A stretch of DNA of 16,877 bases from Syntrophaceae bacterium UBA5744. GTDB taxonomy: Bacteria > Desulfobacterota > Syntrophia > Syntrophales > UBA2192. The DNA is taken from positions 1 to 16,877 of the forward strand of contig DIFQ01000088.1 in NCBI GenBank assembly GCA_002419215.1. Reading direction: 5' to 3'. Positions 12,928-16,877 of this stretch are shown in pieces. The position numbers and the translations under genes were made by a program. Each line of letters starts with the position of its first letter. Positions within the stretch are counted from its first letter, which is position 1. The notes below the pieces were generated by a model, which was not told the origin of the DNA, made no database searches, and saw only the letters and a list, made by a program, of their open reading frames with translations.

Positions 12928-14077
12928 GCGCAAAAAGATCCTCGCCGATGTCCGGCGTATCATCGTCAAAATCGGAAGCGGTGTCCTCACGGGCAGCGAA
13001 GGACTGGACCGCGACATCATCCAGCAGCTTGTCGACGAGATGGCCGAGCTTATCCGAAAGGGCTACCACATCGTCATCGTCACCTCCGGGGCCATCGCCT
13101 CCGGCAAGCACCGCATGGGCATTTCCGGGAAGCTCAAGAGCATGCCCGAAAAGCAGGCCTGCGCCGCCGTCGGGCAGAGCCGGGTCATGCGCGTCTACTC
13201 CAACGCCTTCGGCAAGCATGAAATGTACGTGGCCCAGATCCTTCTGACCATGGAAGATCTGACGGACCGCAAGCGCTTCATCAACGTGAAGAACACCCTC
13301 TCCACCCTCATGGAGTGGAACGTCATCCCCATCATCAACGAAAACGACACCGTCGCCGTCGACGAGATCAAGTTCGGCGACAACGACCACCTGGCCGCCG
13401 TGGTGGCCAACATCACCGAGGCCGACCTCGTCATCAGCATGACCAACACCGATGGCCTCTATGACCGCAACCCCAAGGCCCCCGGAGTGAAGAAGGCCAA
13501 GCTCATCGGGGTTGTTCGGGAAATCACCGACGACATCGAATCCATGGCCACGGCCGAGGCAGATCCCACCGGCATGGGGGGGATGCGAAGCAAGATCCTG
13601 GCTGCGCGGAAAGTGACGGCCTGCGGGATCCCTTACATCATCGCCCGGGGGAAGAAGAAGGGCATCCTGGGGGAGATCTTCGGGGGAAAGGACGTGGGGA
13701 CCCTGTTCACGCCCATGACGGAGTGCCTCTCGAGCCGGGAGTACTGGATCGCCTTTACGCTGCGCTCCCGGGGGAAGCTCTTTGTCGACGACGGGGCCAG
13801 GAAGGCCATCGTGGAAAACGGCAAGAGCCTGCTGCCTTCGGGCATCGAGAGAGTGGAAGGCGAGTTCGTCGTGGGCGACCCCGTCATTGTCATCGCGCCC
13901 GACGGGAAGGCCATTGCCAAGGGCCTCGTCAACTACAGCGCCCAGGAGCTTCACAAGATCCAGGGCTTGAAGTCCTCGAAGATCGAACAAGTGCTGGGAT
14001 ACAAGCACTACGACGAGGCCATACACCGGGACAACATGGCCGTCCAGAAGGCCCAAAAGCAAGGGACCAGGGTCTAG
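12911..14077 (+). CDS. proB: Glutamate 5-kinase
   Basis: ProB phosphorylates glutamate to glutamyl 5-phosphate, the first and feedback-controlled step of proline synthesis. The 388-residue protein has an amino-acid kinase domain (about 1-275) with VTSGAIASG, the glutamate-binding NENDTVAVDEIKFGDND, and nucleotide-site TNTDGLYDRNP and GTGMGGM-like TGMGGMRSK. A PUA domain (about 295-370) opens with GKLFVDDGARKAI. The ATG at 12911 lies in the 3' end of obg (a second ATG follows at 12917). The final codons GGG ACC AGG GTC TAG are units of a GGGTCTA-type repeat, so the QGTRV terminus and stop are repeat-derived. No proA is in the window. Confidence 0.97.
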   Translation: MNMSTERKKILADVRRIIVKIGSGVLTGSEGLDRDIIQQLVDEMAELIRKGYHIVIVTSGAIASGKHRMGISGKLKSMPEKQACAAVGQSRVMRVYSNAFGKHEMYVAQILLTMEDLTDRKRFINVKNTLSTLMEWNVIPIINENDTVAVDEIKFGDNDHLAAVVANITEADLVISMTNTDGLYDRNPKAPGVKKAKLIGVVREITDDIESMATAEADPTGMGGMRSKILAARKVTACGIPYIIARGKKKGILGEIFGGKDVGTLFTPMTECLSSREYWIAFTLRSRGKLFVDDGARKAIVENGKSLLPSGIERVEGEFVVGDPVIVIAPDGKAIAKGLVNYSAQELHKIQGLKSSKIEQVLGYKHYDEAIHRDNMAVQKAQKQGTRV

Positions 14078-14204
14078 GGTACACTGCAGGGGAAGAAGGG
14101 TATCGGGTATCGGGGCTCGGGTATTGGGATAGAAGAAGAGTCCATCCATAATAATTCTTGTTTCCTTCGGACCCTATACCCTAGACCCGAAACCCGAGAT
14201 CCTC
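14063..14204. repeat. Inverted pair of GGGTATC-type heptamer arrays between convergent proB and ogt
   Basis: Left arm 14063-14132 is ten in-phase heptamers: GGGACCA, GGGTCTA, GGGTACA, CTGCAGG, GGAAGAA, GGGTATC, GGGTATC, GGGGCTC, GGGTATT, GGGATAG. Right arm 14170-14204 is GACCCTA, TACCCTA, GACCCGA, AACCCGA, GATCCTC. The left arm starts inside proB and supplies its stop; the right arm ends at the ogt stop codon. Outer blocks are nearly identical to the element at 15614-15760. Confidence 0.93.
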
Positions 14205-14766
14205 ATGGCAGGATATATTCCGGCAGCACCTTTCCGCCTTTGTCGAACTGAATTCCCTCCATTTCGAGCAGGGCTCTCTTGAGCGGAAGTCCCCCTCCGA
14301 AACCTCCCAGCGAGCCGTTCGCCCGGATGACCCGGTGGCAGGGAAAGACGATCGGGAAGGGGTTTTTCGCACAGGCCTGTCCGGCGGCCCTGGCCCCGCC
14401 CGGAGCCCCTGTCTTTGCGGCGACCGCTCCGTAAGTACGGACTTTCCCGCAGGGAATCTCCGCAAGAGAATGAAGCACCTTCCTGTGGTAGGGGGGCACC
14501 CGGCTCAAGTCCATTGTTGATGTGTCGAAGTAAACGGCCTTTCCGTCCAGGCAGGCGCGGAGTGCCTTGCCGAGTTTCGCCACGGCTCCGCAGGATTTCG
14601 CAGGCGCTCCGGGGAACATCCTGCGAATCTGCAGCAGGGTCTTCTCTGCCGGGGCGGGCAGGAAGATCCAGGCGATCCTGGGGCCCTGCCGGTCTGCAGA
14701 CCAGACCAAGGCAGCCTCCCCGAAGTGGGTCTTCACGAGTTCATGGAAAAAAGCGTCTCCGGACAT
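14203..14766 (-). CDS. ogt: Methylated-DNA--protein-cysteine S-methyltransferase
   Basis: The protein repairs O6-alkylguanine by irreversible transfer of the alkyl group to its own cysteine. The 187-residue chain has a variable N-domain (1-85) and the conserved C-domain. The latter carries the helix-turn-helix and arginine-finger region (VRTYGAVAAKTG.PGGARAAGQA, about 109-131) and the active site PCHRV with C143, preceded by NPFPIVF. There is no AraC-like part, so it is of the Ogt rather than the Ada type. GAGG is 5 nt upstream of the ATG. It stands alone on the minus strand, divergent from the permease gene. Confidence 0.93.
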   Translation of the reverse strand: MSGDAFFHELVKTHFGEAALVWSADRQGPRIAWIFLPAPAEKTLLQIRRMFPGAPAKSCGAVAKLGKALRACLDGKAVYFDTSTMDLSRVPPYHRKVLHSLAEIPCGKVRTYGAVAAKTGAPGGARAAGQACAKNPFPIVFPCHRVIRANGSLGGFGGGLPLKRALLEMEGIQFDKGGKVLPEYILP

Positions 14767-14777
14767 GACGGCCTCGT

Positions 14778-14806
14778 TTGACAGGGGATGCCTGTTTTTT
14801 TATGAT
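14778..14806 (+). promoter_or_regulatory. Sigma-70 promoter for the TSUP permease gene
   Basis: TTGACA (14778-14783) and TATGAT (14801-14806) are separated by 17 nt. The predicted start near 14813 gives a leader of about 74 nt. The -35 hexamer lies 12 nt upstream of the divergent ogt start codon, so occupancy could affect ogt. Confidence 0.82.
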
Positions 14807-14886
14807 GGGCCGCATCGTAGCAGAAAAATGCCGATTCGGGAACATTCCGGACATCAGAGAGGGGTCGCGGGTCGAGAAAAGGAGAA

Positions 14887-15609
14887 ATGGAAGTCTATAT
14901 CTATCTGACGATTGTTGCGCTTCTGGCCGGGTTTATCCAGGGATTGTCCGGATTCGGCTCCGTTTTGCTGTCGCTTCCCCTGCTGGTGCTCTTCCTGGAC
15001 ATCCGGGAGGCCATCCCCCTGGTGAACCTCATGGGCGTGATCCTCACGGTGCTCCTCATCTTCCAGCTCCGGTCCCACTGGGAGTGGGGAAAGATCTGGC
15101 CGCTCCTTGCAGGGGCACTCCCGGGGATTCCCGTCGGAGTCTATCTGCTGAAACGGATGGACCCGGCGCATGTGCAGATCGTTCTGGGCATGGTCCTCCT
15201 TGCCTATGCGATCTACGGCCTCCTGTTCAGGCTGCCCATCGGAAAGGTCGGCGGACCCTGGGCCTATTTCTTTGGCTTTTTTGCCGGCGGCCTTGGAGGG
15301 GCCGTCAGCGCATCAGGCCCGCCGGTGATCGTCTACACCTCTCTTCAGGACTGGACAAAGCACCAGATTAAGGTGACCCTCCAGGGGTTCTTCATCGTCT
15401 CGGGGCTGCTCATCGGCGTTTTCCATGCCGCAAACGGTCTCATCACGGACGGGGTGATCGTCAACTTCCTCGTCTCCATCCCGACTCTTCTGGCGGGCAC
15501 CTGGGCGGGGTCGCTGCTCTACGGGAAGTTCAAGGAGGAAGGCTACCGGCGGGTTATGCTTGTATTGCTGGGCGCTCTCGGGGTGTTCACGCTCGTGAGG
15601 GTGCTGTGA
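14887..15609 (+). CDS. TauE/SafE (TSUP) family membrane permease
   Basis: The 240-residue protein is almost wholly hydrophobic with about seven or eight membrane helices. It begins YLTIVALLAGFIQGLSGFGSVLLSLPLL, with the TSUP hallmark G-x-x-Q-G-x-x-G-x-G-x-G in the first helix. The matching second-half motif FFAGGLGGAVSASGPPVIVY is near 135-155. Family members export or take up sulfite, sulfonates or sulfoacetate; the substrate cannot be told from the sequence. AAGGAG just upstream of the ATG and its own promoter (14778-14806) support the start. No sulfur-metabolism genes are adjacent. The gene ends at a GGGTACA repeat array beginning 4 nt after the stop. Confidence 0.9.
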   Translation: MEVYIYLTIVALLAGFIQGLSGFGSVLLSLPLLVLFLDIREAIPLVNLMGVILTVLLIFQLRSHWEWGKIWPLLAGALPGIPVGVYLLKRMDPAHVQIVLGMVLLAYAIYGLLFRLPIGKVGGPWAYFFGFFAGGLGGAVSASGPPVIVYTSLQDWTKHQIKVTLQGFFIVSGLLIGVFHAANGLITDGVIVNFLVSIPTLLAGTWAGSLLYGKFKEEGYRRVMLVLLGALGVFTLVRVL

Positions 15610-15613
15610 GGCG

Positions 15614-15760
15614 GGGTACAGGGTACAGGGTACAGGGTACAGGGCAAAGAAAAAGGGTATCGGGTATCGGGGCTCGGGTATCGGGATGGAAAAATCCATC
15701 TATAGAAGAATTCTTGGTTCCTTCGGACCCTATACCCTAGACCCTATGCCCGATACCCGT
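15614..15760. repeat. Inverted pair of GGGTACA/GGGTATC heptamer arrays
   Basis: Left arm: four perfect GGGTACA units (15614-15641), then after a short break GGGTATC, GGGTATC, GGGGCTC, GGGTATC (15655-15682) and GGGAT. Right arm 15726-15760: GACCCTA, TACCCTA, GACCCTA, TGCCCGA, TACCCGT. The spacer includes small hairpins (ATGGA-AAAA-TCCAT and AAGAATTCTT). It lies between the TSUP gene and the rpsT promoter. Both arms meet the G3-N(3-4)-G3 pattern of a G-quadruplex, the left on the plus strand and the right on the minus strand. Confidence 0.95.
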
Positions 15761-15769
15761 CTTTTGTTC

Positions 15770-15798
15770 TTGACAGGAGCTGAAAACTTAGGTATTAA
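15770..15798 (+). promoter_or_regulatory. Sigma-70 promoter for rpsT
   Basis: TTGACA (15770-15775) and TATTAA (15793-15798) are separated by 17 nt. The predicted start near 15805 leaves about 32 nt before the start codon. It begins 10 nt after the end of the heptamer element. Confidence 0.82.
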
Positions 15799-15836
15799 AA
15801 CACCTTTCGAATTGCCCAAACAAGGAGGAAACTCTT

Positions 15837-16106
15837 TTGGCTACACATCGATCGGCAGAAAAGAGGGATCGGCAGAACAAAAAGCGCAAGATCCGGAATA
15901 CGGCCATAAAGTCGGAGACGAAGACCGAGATCAAGAAGGTCCTTGCCGCCGTTGACGAACAGGACCGGGACAGCTCCGAGAAGACCCTCAAGAGCGCCAT
16001 CAGGGTCATCAAGAAGGCCGCATCCAAGGGCGTGTATCACAAGAACAACGCCTCCCGGAAAGTCTCCCGACTGACCAAAAAGGTCAACGCCCTTAAGAAA
16101 GCTTAG
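15837..16106 (+). CDS. rpsT: 30S ribosomal protein bS20
   Basis: The 89-residue, lysine-rich protein is full length for bS20, which binds 16S rRNA early in small-subunit assembly. It begins (M)ATHRSAEKRDRQNKKRKIRN and ends in a helix with NNASRKVSRLTKKVNAL. The start is TTG, chosen because AAGGAGG lies 8 nt upstream and the family's second residue (A) follows; no ATG is available in this frame nearby. E. coli rpsT also uses UUG, a weak start linked to autogenous control, so the same control may apply here. It has its own promoter and a strong terminator (16147-16178), making it monocistronic. The TAG stop touches the first octamer of a downstream repeat. Confidence 0.96.
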   Translation: MATHRSAEKRDRQNKKRKIRNTAIKSETKTEIKKVLAAVDEQDRDSSEKTLKSAIRVIKKAASKGVYHKNNASRKVSRLTKKVNALKKA

Positions 16107-16218
16107 AAGAGCGGAAGAGCGGAACATCAGAAGCGCGGAAAAAGCAAAAGCCTGAAGGCAATTCTTCAGGCTTTTTTTGTTCCTGGCTTCCTGACTTCTT
16201 ATCTTCCTAACTTCCGGG
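16105..16218. repeat. Inverted pair of 8-bp tandem arrays flanking the rpsT/lptE terminator
   Basis: Left arm 16105-16144: AGAAGAGC, GGAAGAGC, GGAACATC, AGAAGCGC, GGAAAAAG. Right arm 16179-16218: GTTCCTGG, CTTCCTGA, CTTCTTAT, CTTCCTAA, CTTCCGGG. The intrinsic terminator occupies the space between the arms. The same AGGAAG/GAAGTT unit class is used at 9489-9560 and 10795-10911. On the lptE side the array is followed by a GC mini-hairpin (16230-16242). Confidence 0.9.
16147..16178 (+). terminator. Strong intrinsic terminator, probably bidirectional
   Basis: AAAGCCTGAAG (16147-16157) and CTTCAGGCTTT (16164-16174) form a perfect 11-bp stem with a 6-nt loop and a run of seven T. On the other strand the same stem is followed by TTTTGCTTTTT, so it can also serve lptE, which converges from the right. 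Confidence 0.93.
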
Positions 16219-16229
16219 CCTCAAGGCCT

Positions 16230-16242
16230 GCCGCGCAGCGGC
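16230..16242 (-). other. GC mini-hairpin directly after the lptE stop codon
   Basis: On the lptE sense strand the stop TAG (16246-16244) is followed by G and then GCCGC-TGC-GCGGC, AGGC and CTTGAGG. It has the same stem length, TGC loop and flank as 2874-2862 but with the middle base pair inverted, a compensatory change. No T-run follows directly. Confidence 0.65.
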
Positions 16243-16243
16243 C

Positions 16244-16795
16244 CTAGAATCCCGACATCAGATTCCTGTATGCCTTTTCCGCCATGTCATTGGAGAGCTT
16301 CTGCAGCGCCGTCGACTTGCTGACCGATGTCGCGCTGGGATTTGCCTGGTCGATCCGGTAGGTTTCATTTCCGGAGAAGTTTGTCACGGCCCAGAGTTTC
16401 TTGCCGGCTGCCCGTTGCTCGAAGAGGAGATTGACCGTCATGACGGCCCTGCCTTCCGTAGCCTTGTCATACCGGTCATAGGCCACGGGCGGAACGCTGA
16501 GGGAAAGGATGGTCCCCTGCATGATCAGATCGGCGGTGTCCTTGCTGGCGCTCAGCCTGAAGCGGCTGCTTTTCCGGAACTGGTCCTCGAGGCCGTTTCG
16601 GAGGTAGATCTCGATGAAGGGTTCGCTCGTCGTGTTCGCGATGTTGTCCACGAAGACGGTCTGAAGGCTCTTGTCTATCCACTCCCCGCCCGGCGAGAAC
16701 CGATACCCGCAGTTTGCGAGCGCAAGACCTGTCAAAATGAGAAACAGCAGCATGAGACGCTTCCGTCTCCTGCCGGCTGTTGTTGCTTTTTGCAT
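16244..16795 (-). CDS. lptE: LptE-like LPS-assembly lipoprotein
   Basis: LptE is the outer-membrane lipoprotein that plugs the LptD channel and helps insert lipopolysaccharide. The 183-residue protein has a basic N-terminus (RRRKR), a hydrophobic segment (about 14-27) and a lipobox-like LANC with C29; N at -1 is less usual than G/A/S. GYRFSPGG after the cysteine is the family's typical start of the mature protein, and FVDNIANTTSEPFIEIYLRNGL matches the conserved core. Its presence implies an LPS-bearing outer membrane. AAGGAAG just upstream supports the ATG. Homologues often follow leuS and precede holA; neither is visible here, and upstream sequence carries a heptamer array. It converges on rpsT. 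Confidence 0.85.
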   Translation of the reverse strand: MQKATTAGRRRKRLMLLFLILTGLALANCGYRFSPGGEWIDKSLQTVFVDNIANTTSEPFIEIYLRNGLEDQFRKSSRFRLSASKDTADLIMQGTILSLSVPPVAYDRYDKATEGRAVMTVNLLFEQRAAGKKLWAVTNFSGNETYRIDQANPSATSVSKSTALQKLSNDMAEKAYRNLMSGF

Positions 16796-16804
16796 TTCTT
16801 CCTT

Positions 16805-16839
16805 CCCGATACCCGAGACCCGATCCCCGATACCCTGAA
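16805..16839. repeat. Single heptamer array (CCCGATA type) upstream of lptE
   Basis: Five in-phase heptamers: CCCGATA, CCCGAGA, CCCGATC, CCCGATA, CCCTGAA. Only the C-rich arm is seen, starting 9 nt upstream of the lptE start codon. On the lptE sense strand it reads as G-tracts with 4-nt spacing. The last 38 nt of the window (16840-16877) show no recognisable feature. Confidence 0.85.
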
Positions 16840-16877
16840 TGTCACTTCACGACACATCTGTCCAAAATAGGTTTTAG

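Noticed and set aside
12845..14149. Long open frame antisense to proB (434 codons), and similar long frames antisense to the radical SAM gene (6200-7588) and purU
   Set aside because: They mirror real genes on the opposite strand, have low-complexity translations typical of GC-rich shadows, and lack ribosome-binding sites and recognisable domains.
15614..15685. Telomere-like or integrated telomeric repeat
   Set aside because: The G3-N4 heptamers look telomere-like, but they are short, varied, intergenic and one of several unit classes at ordinary chromosomal junctions.
15614..15760. CRISPR array
   Set aside because: The units are 7 bp, contiguous and without spacers, and are arranged as an inverted pair; no cas genes are present.
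15686..15955. 89-codon open frame starting ATG at 15686, overlapping rpsT
   Set aside because: Its first part is translated repeat and the rest is rpsT out of frame; rpsT with its UUG start and strong Shine-Dalgarno explains the region.
16840..16877. 3' end of leuS on the minus strand
   Set aside because: leuS often precedes lptE, but the short translations here (one reads LKPILDRCVVK then stop) do not resemble a leucyl-tRNA synthetase C-terminus.

Overview
The window reads as a chromosomal segment of a GC-rich, Gram-negative anaerobe, most likely a Desulfobacterota / former Deltaproteobacteria member near the Syntrophaceae. The grounds are gene content and order: a two-domain radical SAM protein of the TIGR03960 + DUF2344 type near rplU-rpmA-obg-proB, a methionine synthase whose activation domain is a separate gene, a zinc-ribbon DUF3426 protein, HDOD and GGDEF proteins, and an LptE-like outer-membrane lipoprotein facing rpsT. 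This taxonomic call is inference from recalled family distributions. No rRNA, tRNA, transposase, phage gene or CRISPR array was seen.

Layout. (1) 1-5130, all minus strand, read right to left: purU, a cysteine-rich protein, hpt, a zinc-ribbon membrane protein, the methionine synthase activation protein, and metH (cut by the window edge). It may be one transcription unit from a promoter near 5284-5311 and it centres on one-carbon/folate and purine metabolism. (2) 5338-8452, plus strand: a 126-aa conserved unknown and the large radical SAM protein. (3) 8478-10749, minus strand: a signalling trio of a small beta-domain protein, an HDOD protein and a receiver-GGDEF protein. (4) 11026-14077, plus strand: a near-consensus promoter, then rplU, rpmA, a terminator, obg and proB. 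(5) 14203-16795: ogt (minus), a TSUP permease (plus, own promoter), rpsT (plus, own promoter, UUG start), and lptE (minus), with a strong hairpin terminator between the last two.

The most unusual content is not coding. At least seven gene junctions carry a pair of short tandem arrays with strict 7-bp or 8-bp period. On the plus strand the left array is G/purine-rich and the right one C/pyrimidine-rich, so the pair forms a long imperfect hairpin; single arms occur at two more places. The unit differs between sites (GGGTATC-, AGGGACG-, GTGTCTGA- and AGGAAGTT-like), while period and polarity are kept. Two copies 1.5 kb apart are nearly identical in their outer blocks. Some arrays run into the 3' ends of genes and supply their last codons and stop codons. 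Several have the spacing of G-quadruplex motifs. Two sites also carry a small GC hairpin directly after a stop codon, with a compensatory base-pair swap between them. A separate long imperfect hairpin fills the rplU-rpmA spacer. The arrays resemble in kind the heptanucleotide STRR repeats known from cyanobacteria, but I know of no description for this lineage.
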